From Phycisphaerales bacterium (GTDB taxonomy: Bacteria; Planctomycetota; Phycisphaerae; Sedimentisphaerales; Anaerobacaceae): a DNA stretch of 64,000 nt. Positions 18,303-26,770 of this stretch are shown one piece after another. Under the pieces are notes generated by a model that was given only the letters and a program-made list of their open reading frames with translations, was not told the DNA's origin and did no database searches. The position numbers and the translations under genes were made by a program. The number at the start of each line of letters is the position of its first letter. Positions within the stretch are counted from its first letter, which is position 1. The DNA lies in the NCBI GenBank assembly GCA_003141315.1, contig PLLP01000024.1, positions 101,948 through 165,947 of the forward strand, read 5' to 3'.

Positions 18303-18842
18303 TTGAAAACATCAAGAGCAAATACTGATGAACAAACGCAGAATGTAAAAGCAGCGGCTAAGGCGTTCGATGAATATGGGGATTTCATATATACAATTAT
18401 CTGTTGCAAAGTTAAGGACAAGGCCCAGGCGGATGATTTGTTTCAGGATTTTTTCCTTTCGCTTGTTTCCAATCCCCTTCCATCTGATAACCGGAACATC
18501 AAAGGTTACCTTTATAGGGCAATAATAAACGATATTTTTGATAGTGTTCGCCGGATAGAGAGGTATCAGGCTCAATTGCATAGATACTCCGAACATTCCA
18601 GGCGTTCTTCAGTAGAAGAAAGCCCGGAAAATGGCTTGATTGAAACAGAGGAAATGGATAAGATATTATCAGTTATAGAGAGACGGTTGCAAAACAGTGA
18701 GGCTCGCGCTGTTACTTTAAGGTATGTGAGAGACTACAAAATCAAAGATATTGCGTCTGAAATGAGCATTAATAACACGGCAGCCTGGAGATATATCTCT
18801 AGAGGATTGAAGAAAATGCGGTTTTTTTTAAGAATCGGGTAA
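18303..18842 (+). CDS. ECF-type RNA polymerase sigma factor
   Basis: 179 residues from TTG 18303, with GGAG about 10 nt upstream; no earlier or nearby in-frame ATG fits. Residues ~20-95 look like sigma region 2 (AQADDLFQDFFLSLV...NIKGYLYRAIINDIFDSVRR) and residues ~120-175 like region 4 with an HTH (VTLRYVRDYKIKDIASEMSI...AWRYISRGLKKMR). There is no region 3, as expected for the ECF group. The next gene starts 5 nt later and encodes a zinc-motif membrane protein, the usual anti-sigma arrangement. Target promoters are probably its own operon and the secreted genes next door, which is inference. Confidence 0.87.
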   Translation: MKTSRANTDEQTQNVKAAAKAFDEYGDFIYTIICCKVKDKAQADDLFQDFFLSLVSNPLPSDNRNIKGYLYRAIINDIFDSVRRIERYQAQLHRYSEHSRRSSVEESPENGLIETEEMDKILSVIERRLQNSEARAVTLRYVRDYKIKDIASEMSINNTAAWRYISRGLKKMRFFLRIG

Positions 18843-18847
18843 TTAAA

Positions 18848-20539
18848 ATGGTTGCCGACAATTCCAGTGCATCGTGTAAGCAGGCTGAGCCGTATTATTA
18901 TGACTTTCTTATTAATGAGAGCCGCAGCACTATTCCGGTCTCCATAGCTAACCATATTACCGATTGTCAATACTGCCAAGAACACATAAAGCGATTTAAA
19001 GACCTGCTGGTGCTATCCGAAAACCAGCCGGATCTGAAAGAAAAGCAGGTTCGCTCGGCCAAAAGTATTTTCATGGAACTACATTTTGCCTATATCGGGC
19101 AAGCCGTAACTTGTCAAGCCGTAAAGCCCTTTCTTCCAAGCCTGTTAGACCCTGCTTTAGAAATCAAAATCCCGACACCCATAACCGTACATTTAGATAA
19201 ATGCCAACGATGCTCTGATGATTTAGAGACCATTCGAAAATTAGGCCTTAATTCCAAGCAGTTGAGCAGATTAAGTCAACTATTTGCAGAAACACCCTCG
19301 TCAAACGAAATGAGATGTTCAGAAACTCAAAACGCCATTTCCGCAGTTGTGTCAATGGATTTTGACAACACCAATGAGAATGTTTTGAAACATATATGTA
19401 TCTGTCCCGAATGCAGAAATAAGTTATACCAGCGTAGGGATTCAGCCATTAAGGAAAATTTATATAACAACACAGGACAGGAACAATTTTGTTATCAGGA
19501 TCTGCCCCAGGCCGATATTTTTGATTATGTTGTCCCCTATGGGCTTGACCCTGCTACCGACCAGTATGCGAAATTTCGCCGCTCACTTACTTCTCATTTG
19601 CGAGAATGCCCAATTTGTCTTGCTAAAATGCAAAAGTTGCACGATACCGTATATGCTATTGCCGAACGGAGTGAATCCGATGTTGTTACTATGTATCACA
19701 TCGATAAAACAGCTAAAACAAAAACTGTTGATGAATTTGATGACCTTTACTCCGGTTTTCCTATAAGAGTAGAAGTAGCTAAATATGGGGATACAATAGA
19801 GGCTGAACAGCAAACTTCAACGGTTAACTTTGACACCGCACTCAAAAAGAAGGCCTCTGGAAGAAACATAAAGCCGTTATTTAAGGCTGCCATAGCTGCT
19901 GCTGCCATACTAATTGGATTTGCGTTTCTTTTCAATATATCAACTGCAAAAGCAGTTACAATAGAAGAAATATGTAAGGCCATCGGCAGGATTAAGAATG
20001 TCCATATTTCAAATTTTATTGCTGGCAGGAAAGGGCCTGTACAGGAACTCTGGGTGTCTCGAACGTTTAACATCTTTATGACAAAAACCAACAGCGAATC
20101 GGTTTTGTCAGACGTATCGAAAGGCATAAGAAGAAGCAAGCAAGCTGGTGCAGATATAGTAGAAACAACCAATCTGCCCGATGACGTTGCCGCAAATATC
20201 CGGAAAACAATAAATAGTTTTTTAGGCTTAGTTCCTTTTAATGATATGTCTGAGATTCCCCCCAATGCCAAATGGGAACACGAAGCCAGAGAAAGCCCGG
20301 GAACAGCAAAAGAGGATACCGACATTTACAATCTGGTATGGGTTGACAAGTCAAGAAGCGGCAAAGAGATATCTTTTAAATGGCGGGTATTTGTGAACCC
20401 AGAAACAATGCTTCCTCAAAAGACAGAGTCTTATCAAAAAACATCTTTTGATAAAGATTATATTCTAACATCAATTAAGGCGGTTGAATATTTAGGCGAA
20501 AACGAAATAAAAACTTCTATTGAAAAGCTGTCTTTTTAG
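18848..20539 (+). CDS. Membrane anti-sigma-like protein with four zinc-binding (ZAS-type) motifs
   Basis: 563 residues, starting 5 nt after the sigma gene. The cytoplasmic part holds four Cys-x(n)-His-x3-Cys-x2-Cys units. The first is Cys10, His36, Cys40, Cys43; the others end in HLDKCQRC, HICICPEC (with an upstream MRCSE) and HLRECPIC. One such unit is the zinc anti-sigma (zf-HC2) fold that holds an ECF sigma factor. A single membrane helix follows (about residues 347-364), then a ~195-residue outer domain without a recognised family. The likely role is binding and release of the upstream sigma factor in response to an envelope signal. Four complete units in one protein are unusual. The gene converges on the prepilin-like gene, with 14 nt between the stops. 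Confidence 0.82.
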   Translation: MVADNSSASCKQAEPYYYDFLINESRSTIPVSIANHITDCQYCQEHIKRFKDLLVLSENQPDLKEKQVRSAKSIFMELHFAYIGQAVTCQAVKPFLPSLLDPALEIKIPTPITVHLDKCQRCSDDLETIRKLGLNSKQLSRLSQLFAETPSSNEMRCSETQNAISAVVSMDFDNTNENVLKHICICPECRNKLYQRRDSAIKENLYNNTGQEQFCYQDLPQADIFDYVVPYGLDPATDQYAKFRRSLTSHLRECPICLAKMQKLHDTVYAIAERSESDVVTMYHIDKTAKTKTVDEFDDLYSGFPIRVEVAKYGDTIEAEQQTSTVNFDTALKKKASGRNIKPLFKAAIAAAAILIGFAFLFNISTAKAVTIEEICKAIGRIKNVHISNFIAGRKGPVQELWVSRTFNIFMTKTNSESVLSDVSKGIRRSKQAGADIVETTNLPDDVAANIRKTINSFLGLVPFNDMSEIPPNAKWEHEARESPGTAKEDTDIYNLVWVDKSRSGKEISFKWRVFVNPETMLPQKTESYQKTSFDKDYILTSIKAVEYLGENEIKTSIEKLSF

Positions 20540-20553
20540 AGCAAATCTTTATC

Positions 20554-21360
20554 TTACTTTGGCTGCCAAAGCGGAGACTTATTTCTGTAACTGTTGGCTG
20601 TTTTTTCCACAAAAAGCTCATCAGCTTTTATTATATCAGTATGTCCATCTGCGTACCCAACGTTGGCTGTTTTATTCGGGTGACGCCCGTATATGGCATC
20701 TCCTTCTTGGCCAGGCCATAGTTGCCTTTCTTTATTAATCTTCAGCCCAGGAACATAAGCTGCGTCTTCAATTATTTTATTACCCAATGTTACAGGAGGG
20801 ACATTCGTTGCGTGCCACCAGCTGATTAAACTGTAGCCGCTGTCAGTTATCAACAGGGTTTGTCCAGGATGTGGAATAGAGGCACTGCTTAAAGGCTTTC
20901 CAACAAATTCTTCCCTTAGTGGTGACATATCGTCGTAGCTTTTGCACACGGAACGATTTACACCGTAATTACACCAAAGGATATTCGAGCCAATAGAAAT
21001 GTCATCCATTGGTTTAGAGGGGCATTGAAGAACTGTCCTTATGTTTCGAGACTTTTGATAAAGACCTTCTATAAAATTGAACCACCACCGGCCAATTTTG
21101 TCATATTTGTTTCCAGCGTAACTGCCCGGCGGTAGAGGGTTTGTTTTATTGCTTATATCTTCAAAACCGAAAGGGAAGGTCTTGTTTTCGGATTCATATT
21201 CTGAAAGACCGAGCTGCAATTGTCTTATATTTGAACTACAAATGACAGTCCTTACCTGTAGTCTTGAACTTCGTAATACAGGAACTAATATCGCCATAAG
21301 GAGAGCTATTATGGCAATAACTACAATTACTTCTATTATAGTAAAACACTCTCGTTTCAT
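20554..21360 (-). CDS. Type II secretion/prepilin-like secreted protein
   Basis: 268 residues. It begins MKRECFTIIEVIVVIAIIALL, a class III (prepilin) signal with the key Glu at +5, but Cys replaces the Gly normally found just before the cleavage site. A hydrophobic helix and a globular domain follow. The tail has the motif GRHPNKTANVGYADGHTD, the H-x9-DG type seen in the prepilin-like proteins that are very numerous in Planctomycetota. Such proteins are thought to be pseudopilins or surface proteins; no specific function is known. It lies ~105 nt downstream of the C39 peptidase gene on the same strand. Confidence 0.8.
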   Translation of the reverse strand: MKRECFTIIEVIVVIAIIALLMAILVPVLRSSRLQVRTVICSSNIRQLQLGLSEYESENKTFPFGFEDISNKTNPLPPGSYAGNKYDKIGRWWFNFIEGLYQKSRNIRTVLQCPSKPMDDISIGSNILWCNYGVNRSVCKSYDDMSPLREEFVGKPLSSASIPHPGQTLLITDSGYSLISWWHATNVPPVTLGNKIIEDAAYVPGLKINKERQLWPGQEGDAIYGRHPNKTANVGYADGHTDIIKADELFVEKTANSYRNKSPLWQPK

Positions 21361-21466
21361 AAAATCTCATTTTATAATTTCTCCCCTTCAAAATCAACAC
21401 AGAGTGTTGATTTATAAAGAAAGAACAGACTTTTTTGTTGTCTGGGCGTTTATTTTAATAGTTTAA

Positions 21467-23266
21467 TTAGCCACATGCCCGCATATAGTAGCAGGTCCAC
21501 ACGCCTGTAACTGTACAATCAGAAGGGTCATAAGGGTTATTTATGCAGGGACTTGTTTGGAATCTAATCATTAATAAACTGGGACAACTGCCGCTTGCGG
21601 CAGCTTCGCAGCCGAATCTTGTATAAAACACTGTATATAGGCCATCACAAACGCCACCTAATTGATTACAATAAATTACATCGTAGGTCTGTATAAGTTT
21701 CGTGCAGGAATAACCAGCTGCTCCAACTATACCCGTTAACTGTCCGTCATCGATTTCAATAAAGTTATCATCTGATTGGAACGGCTGATTTGAAATCAGA
21801 AGGGCCTGCCCCTCACACCAGTCCATCCCAAAGAAATTTATATCTGTATGATAGAAAAACTTATTACTTGTCAGGTCGATAGTCCAGACATACTTATCAT
21901 CAATTCTGTCAAGAACAACAAAATGCTTTTTGGCCGGGATGTACAATATTACCTCACAGTTGCTCAAGCTCTTAAGAGTCTGAATGTCGGTCTTAACAGC
22001 TCGACAATTAAGTCCTAAGCTGCTGACCAATTGTTTCATTTGATAAAGACTCGTATCTCCATTTGGGTTATTTACTATTTGAGCAAGCTGTTGGTTCGTG
22101 ACATTTTTACCTAATTTCGAGGCACTATATTTTATCGCTGCTGTCGCGCAGTTTTTAGGTTGTTGAGTTTCAGACAGGAACGCCAGTCTATCGGCTAATA
22201 GCATATCTGTATTAGTCATGTAGGAATAATGATATGCCTGCGGTTGATTACTAATAGGGGAAAAATACTCTATCATTGCACCATCCCTATAGGCAACTTC
22301 GACATCATCCGGAGTATTCGTGTCAATATTCGTAATATTCCACACATCACGCGATATTAACCTGTTTGTTGATGACTCATAATTTTCCAGCAAAATCAAA
22401 GTAGGCATCCATTTACCTGATATTAATTGATAATTTGAGTAGTGGTTAGAAACAAGAACATTGCCAAGCCCCATTTTTGAGCAGGATAATATTGAATAAT
22501 CTTTTTCCGCATCTAACACAAAAAACATCTGTGAACCATTTAAGTTTTGAAGTGTAACATGTACTTGTTTGTGCCCATCAACATCTTTCTCTACAGCAGA
22601 ACAATCCGCGGTAGCAAGGGTTTCATACTTGTAATAACCATATCCCCAGGGAATAATACCAGCAGTCAGGGGCCCGTTTATAACATGTGGCGTATTGCCT
22701 GTTGCATCAATTATTGCATGATTACCCGGCAGAAAATATGTGGTATATTTCTCCCCATCCCAGGCGAATATCCGTTTGGCATTCCAGTCCAGATCAAACT
22801 TTTTAGACATAAAATTGCCTTCTATGTCCTGGGCAGGTTTTATTGAGTCTGTTCGGGAGTTGACTTCTATTTCCCAATAAAACCTTTCTCCATCAAATTT
22901 TACAACCACAGAGGAATTCATCGTATATTCGTTAGACAATTCGTAACGGACGTTAAAAGGTATTGCGTCAAGCTCCATTTTTTGCAGACTCTCTGTCAGC
23001 TCTCTTTTGTTTGAACTGTTTTGATATTCGGCAACCTTTTCTTTAATCCGATTCCTAATCTCGTTGGCATCTGTTGTTTTGGCGGCCTTATATTCTTCGT
23101 GTGTTGCCTTAATCATACCTGCCGATAGCCAGGTTTTTCTTGGTTGACTTGTTAGTTTTTGAAACACTTGTAAAATTTCAGCTTTCTCTAAAGGCCTGTC
23201 CGCAAAAGCAACAGAACCGGCAAAGAAAATTAAGAAAGTTGCTAATATGGCATGGATAGCTCTCAT
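21467..23266 (-). CDS. Secreted C39-type cysteine peptidase with Cys-rich tail
   Basis: 599 residues; ATG preceded by GGAG with a 6-nt spacer. A signal peptide (residues 1-22, ending VAFA-D) is followed by a ~330-residue beta-rich domain of unknown family. A C39 double-glycine-peptidase domain (about residues 365-490) follows: Cys373 in KNCATAAIKY with Gln just before, His448 in KHFVVLDRI and Asp464 in WTIDLTS fit the triad and spacing. Residues ~510-599 hold about ten cysteines, suggesting disulfides outside the cell. C39 domains normally sit cytoplasmically on bacteriocin ABC exporters and trim GG leaders; a signal peptide and no transporter here imply an extracytoplasmic role. Neighbours are prepilin-like and dockerin-like secreted proteins. 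Confidence 0.8.
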   Translation of the reverse strand: MRAIHAILATFLIFFAGSVAFADRPLEKAEILQVFQKLTSQPRKTWLSAGMIKATHEEYKAAKTTDANEIRNRIKEKVAEYQNSSNKRELTESLQKMELDAIPFNVRYELSNEYTMNSSVVVKFDGERFYWEIEVNSRTDSIKPAQDIEGNFMSKKFDLDWNAKRIFAWDGEKYTTYFLPGNHAIIDATGNTPHVINGPLTAGIIPWGYGYYKYETLATADCSAVEKDVDGHKQVHVTLQNLNGSQMFFVLDAEKDYSILSCSKMGLGNVLVSNHYSNYQLISGKWMPTLILLENYESSTNRLISRDVWNITNIDTNTPDDVEVAYRDGAMIEYFSPISNQPQAYHYSYMTNTDMLLADRLAFLSETQQPKNCATAAIKYSASKLGKNVTNQQLAQIVNNPNGDTSLYQMKQLVSSLGLNCRAVKTDIQTLKSLSNCEVILYIPAKKHFVVLDRIDDKYVWTIDLTSNKFFYHTDINFFGMDWCEGQALLISNQPFQSDDNFIEIDDGQLTGIVGAAGYSCTKLIQTYDVIYCNQLGGVCDGLYTVFYTRFGCEAAASGSCPSLLMIRFQTSPCINNPYDPSDCTVTGVWTCYYMRACG

Positions 23267-23472
23267 AACTTACTCCTTCATTGAATAAAGAAAGAACTTA
23301 TTCCTAACCTTTTGACTTATTACCAATCAACAATACATATACCTTCCTGCTGTTAGTAATAGCGTTTGCGGATTGGCATATTTTCAATTTTTTTGAAAAT
23401 TTTGAGGAAATGCTGATAAAAAGTCGAAGAGTGATATTTTATTGAAGAATATATAAGCCGGGCTCGTTATTG

Positions 23473-24165
23473 TTATTTCGTTCTTTCAAGCCAATAATCG
23501 CAAAAAAGCATTAAATCATTAGCATCGACTTTTCCATTGATATCAAGGTCGGTACCTTCACACCAGCCCGGTCCGTTACATCCTGTTTGTTGCCAATAAG
23601 AGGCAAATAAAGCAAGGTCTGCAAAATTAACAACACCATCCCCATTAAAATCCCGTGTTCTAATCTGGTGGAAAGAAATCTCGTAAACTGGTAATTCCAG
23701 ACTTACGTTATCATCAAAAACCCCCACGTTGCAGTCGCCGATATTTGTGGCAAGATAGTCGATAATAAACCAGTCGCCGGCAATGGCATCGTTGGTAGTA
23801 TTCATTATGTAGCCGTTGAGGTAATCGTTTTCCCAACTCAATACACCTGCTCCTTCGCCTGCAGCTGGAAATAGAGAACATCCGCATTCAATACCATTAC
23901 AATCTCTGCACGAAAGGTCTCCATAATTATGGTTCATATCTACGAGGAATAAACCTCCGCTCCAGTATCCACCTGTGTCTGAACTGACAATAATTGAAAG
24001 CCTTGTTCCAACCATAATATCTTGATAAATATGTGGAATACACGGATCGGCCAGTTTAAGAGGTATGTTGCTATCTCTTAGGTATACTCTTGTCGAAACT
24101 TCACCACAAGCTGCCGAGGCAACAATTATAATTATCACTGATTCCAACAGCCCCATTGCTTTCAT
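23473..24165 (-). CDS. Secreted protein with dockerin-like C-terminus
   Basis: 230 residues with an N-terminal signal segment (about residues 4-21, IIIIVASAACG). The middle part (residues ~25-165) is a beta-rich domain with a Cys cluster (SCRDCNGIECGCS) and no family recognised. The C-terminal ~65 residues carry two Ca-binding dockerin-type loops, DFNGDGVVNFADLALFASYW and DLDINGKVDANDLMLFCDYW. In Sedimentisphaerales-like genomes such tails are common on secreted proteins; whether they bind cohesins is unproven. Start could be residue 1 or the ATG at residue 4. It lies upstream of, and in the same direction as, the C39 peptidase gene. Confidence 0.78.
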   Translation of the reverse strand: MKAMGLLESVIIIIVASAACGEVSTRVYLRDSNIPLKLADPCIPHIYQDIMVGTRLSIIVSSDTGGYWSGGLFLVDMNHNYGDLSCRDCNGIECGCSLFPAAGEGAGVLSWENDYLNGYIMNTTNDAIAGDWFIIDYLATNIGDCNVGVFDDNVSLELPVYEISFHQIRTRDFNGDGVVNFADLALFASYWQQTGCNGPGWCEGTDLDINGKVDANDLMLFCDYWLERTK

Positions 24166-24358
24166 AGCTAATTTCTCCGAGAAAAGCAGTTATGAAATAG
24201 TAAAATATCAATCTATCAATCCTTTGAATCCAAAAAACTCGGCTTCCCTTCCCCGAACTATTAATTTAAGCAAGTTTTCTGATGTTATCAAATTTTGCCA
24301 TTCCAGTCAAGAAAGAATCCACCCACGCATGGGATAGACATGATGACCTGACCCCCAA

Positions 24359-24388
24359 AAACTGAGCCATTTCCGCTGACATCAAACA
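24359..24388 (-). pseudogene. Excisionase-like N-terminal fragment
   Basis: On the minus strand this encodes LMSAEMAQF followed by LGV, which resembles the first helix of HTH_17/MerR excisionases. 20 of 21 bases (24364-24384) match the fragment at 16941-16961. It sits in a 78-codon open frame (24266-24502) that is otherwise unrecognisable. Confidence 0.45.
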
Positions 24389-24615
24389 TTTGTAAGTATG
24401 TAGGGTGTCATGAATAATTCTGAGTTTACAAGCCGTCTTCGGATATAATGGACGTAATAAGATATATCCTAAAAGTGGGTCACTGAGTGGGTCAGTCGCC
24501 ACATGATAGCAGCTTGTTAATAACTTCTCAGTGACTTGTTATTCACTTGTAAGCCTCATTTGTGAGCAAAAAACGTGTTATAACTACTTATCCAACAATC
24601 AGTTATAAGCTACCG

Positions 24616-24787
24616 AACGGATTTCTAATCCGTAGGTCAAAGGTTCGAATCCCCTCGGGCGTACTTTGTAACATCCTGCCACTTAGGCAGTTACGGTAAT
24701 CGGGCAATTTTCACTTTCAGCAGAAACAGGGGTGCGCAACAGATGCGCAACAAAATCAGGATTAAGAGTCTGCGAAGAAACCTCTTG
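24616..24787. repeat. Direct repeat copy 2 (tRNA-Arg 3' half plus integrase end)
   Basis: Partner of 16695-16866. The 5' half of the tRNA is absent and its T stem has decayed further (AAAGG/CCCCT), so it is not a functional tRNA. Confidence 0.85.
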
Positions 24788-24840
24788 AATCTCTCTCTTA
24801 ACCATATATCTCAAACTGTGCCACTTCCGCTGACGTCAAA
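24683..24840 (-). pseudogene. Second integrase C-terminal remnant
   Basis: Minus-strand codons ending at 24683 give EVSSQTLNPDFVAHLLRTPVS and a tail ITVTA, nearly identical to the integrase remnant at 16762-17013. Upstream the frame departs into unrelated residues next to an LTSAEVAQF excisionase-like fragment in another frame, so a deletion has joined two genes here too. Confidence 0.65.
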
Positions 24841-24868
24841 CAGCAAGCGTTCCTAACAATCGCATCTT

Positions 24869-26656
24869 CTACTTACTAAGTGAATATGAACTGATATTTC
24901 CTTTGCTCATAGTTACTAATGCACCACCATTTAAACCCGAACAAATCGAGAAGCCCTCAATGCCTTTTTGCGATGGCAGGAATGCAAGTTTGGTTCCATC
25001 CGACGTTGCTATGATCAGGTCGCCATTTGCTTCAAGAAACGCCCAGTCCTTCCGGCCGTCCCCATCCATGTCCCCACAGGCGAAGTTACTTGTCCTCCAT
25101 GAACTCTGTTTCAAGCTGCTGGTTGTCCAGGCTATTTGCCCTGTAGGATTGAATGCAACAACAGTTCCATCAGCTCCTATTGCAACCACTTGAATATCGT
25201 CATTGGCATCAATCAGTGATGCCGTCATTTGAGCATAGTATTTCTCGAGCGGTTGCAAAGTCCTTACTATTTGTCCATTACTGTCGTAAACTCGTACTGT
25301 GCCGCCGGCTTCGGTTGCAAATACAAGAGTATTTTTAGGGTCACGCCCTGCAACAACTGCCTGGTTCCAAACATTGCCTATTGCAGTGACCTTCCACCTT
25401 TGCTTTCCATCACAGGAAACTGCATGAAGTCCGCCAGACCCATTCATACCAACTATCAGTTCGTCGGTGTTATCTCCATCCAAGTCTCCAAAATGTGCAC
25501 CATCAACACCCATCCTTGCTTTGTATTCCCACAATTTCATTCCATTCGTATCAACTACAGTTACTTTACGTCCCCAATTTGAATAACCTAAAAGCCTGTA
25601 ACCATTCTGTTTATACTTGCCTATTTCCGTTTGCAAGAATAACTCAGGTATTTTGATACTGCTCTGAATTTGACCTTCTAAACCAGTAATGTGAAGATTT
25701 CTATTACGATCCTCAACCAGGATTTTCTCTTTTCCATCATTACCCCAATTACCGGCACAAATTGAAACTGCACCTGGAATATTCAAAGTCCACTGGAGTT
25801 TCAGCGTGTACTTTATTTCACTATCCTTAAGTCCTGTCTGCGGCTGAATCGGTGCGGTTTTTTGTTCACCTTTATAGTTTTCCGCCACTGCGTTCGCTTT
25901 TAAGGTATCGTAATCATTATATCCAACCAGTACATTCTGGATTATTCCGTTGCAGTCAATAAAAAATGTTGTGGGAATAACAGAAATCTGGTCAAACGGA
26001 AAAGGCAGATTGTCAGCAGATACAATCGGGTAGTTTATACCAATTTTTTTGATAAAGGCTTTAAGGGTACTCTTATCCTCAGAACTTATTCCAACAATAA
26101 CAAGAGTGTCACTTTTTACCTCATTGTGCAGCATTATGAAGTGTGGGATTTCCTCCTTACAAGGCGGACACCATGTTGCCCAGAAGTCCAAAACAACACG
26201 CTTGCCCTTTAGTTGAGATAATATAATCTCATTGCCATCCATGTCGGTTAGCTTAATATCAGGGGCAGCTATACCAATATAATCTTCCGCCTGTGGTTGT
26301 ATTTCTTCCATTTCCGAAAAGACTTGATGAATCTTTATTCCATAAAACACACCAAAGCTGATGCCTGCCAGGCTTCCTATTGCTGAAAGCACAACACCCC
26401 AGACAGCCATGGCTTTAAAGAAAGGCAGCCTCTTACTAAGATGAACAATACCAAACACCAAGCCTACGATGCCGAATATAAATCCAATTACAAAGAGAGA
26501 TAAAAGCAGCGATACCAGCCCTAAAACAAAACTTGCCACAGCAATACCTACGCCTGCATGCGAACCCAGCGGCAATTTTTTCGGCGAACCTCCGGCTTGG
26601 GAACTCAAGCCATGAATCGGGACCTCATCATGATTCGACTCTTGATTATTCATCAT
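24869..26656 (-). CDS. Membrane-anchored thioredoxin-like (TlpA/ResA) protein with FG-GAP-type repeats
   Basis: 595 residues; ATG ATG start with GGGAG upstream. Residues ~30-115 contain about three membrane helices resembling DUF4190-type anchors. Residues ~130-270 form a TlpA/ResA thioredoxin domain (APDIKLTDMDGNEI, active site WCPPC, cis-Pro region VIPTTFFID), so it should exchange disulfides outside the inner membrane. The last ~300 residues contain FG-GAP/VCBS-like Ca-binding repeats (GDLDGDNTDELIVG, DANDDIQVVAIG, GDMDGDGRKDWAF), predicted to fold as a propeller. Joining a thiol oxidoreductase to a propeller is unusual. It may help fold Cys-rich secreted proteins such as the C39 peptidase encoded nearby, which is inference. 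Confidence 0.82.
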   Translation of the reverse strand: MMNNQESNHDEVPIHGLSSQAGGSPKKLPLGSHAGVGIAVASFVLGLVSLLLSLFVIGFIFGIVGLVFGIVHLSKRLPFFKAMAVWGVVLSAIGSLAGISFGVFYGIKIHQVFSEMEEIQPQAEDYIGIAAPDIKLTDMDGNEIILSQLKGKRVVLDFWATWCPPCKEEIPHFIMLHNEVKSDTLVIVGISSEDKSTLKAFIKKIGINYPIVSADNLPFPFDQISVIPTTFFIDCNGIIQNVLVGYNDYDTLKANAVAENYKGEQKTAPIQPQTGLKDSEIKYTLKLQWTLNIPGAVSICAGNWGNDGKEKILVEDRNRNLHITGLEGQIQSSIKIPELFLQTEIGKYKQNGYRLLGYSNWGRKVTVVDTNGMKLWEYKARMGVDGAHFGDLDGDNTDELIVGMNGSGGLHAVSCDGKQRWKVTAIGNVWNQAVVAGRDPKNTLVFATEAGGTVRVYDSNGQIVRTLQPLEKYYAQMTASLIDANDDIQVVAIGADGTVVAFNPTGQIAWTTSSLKQSSWRTSNFACGDMDGDGRKDWAFLEANGDLIIATSDGTKLAFLPSQKGIEGFSICSGLNGGALVTMSKGNISSYSLSK

Positions 26657-26770
26657 TTGGTTTTCTCCCTATGCTTTTTGCAAGCAGATGTACGTCGTCA
26701 GCAAAAATGAGACATATTTGCCTTTGAATCCGGAGACGGTTTAGGCTCCTGATATGGCAATTCTATTGGT

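Larger units (their letters stand above)
16695..24787. mobile_element. Integrated element at tRNA-Arg, bounded by ~172-bp direct repeats
   Basis: The 3' half of the tRNA-Arg plus ~125 bp of downstream DNA, including the end of a tyrosine integrase, recur in direct orientation 7921 bp later without indels. This is the hallmark of site-specific insertion into a tRNA gene that leaves a duplicated 3' end. Cargo: a WYL regulator, ECF-like sigma factor, four-zinc-motif anti-sigma-like protein, prepilin-like protein, secreted C39 peptidase and dockerin-like protein. Because both copies carry an integrase tail on the same side, the arrangement fits tandem insertion of two related elements, with integrase and excisionase genes since decayed. 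Mobility is probably lost. Confidence 0.7.
24166..24868. other. Non-coding junction with att repeat and decayed recombination genes
   Basis: No intact gene. It holds the second tRNA-Arg 3' half (from 24616), a second integrase C-terminal tail (24683-24840) and two excisionase-like fragments (24359-24388 and 24810-24842). The mix suggests successive insertions and deletions at the same site. Confidence 0.7.

Noticed and set aside
24266-24502. 78-codon open frame on the minus strand as a real gene
   Set aside because: Only a short excisionase-like piece is recognisable, there is no ribosome site, and it lies in a decayed junction.
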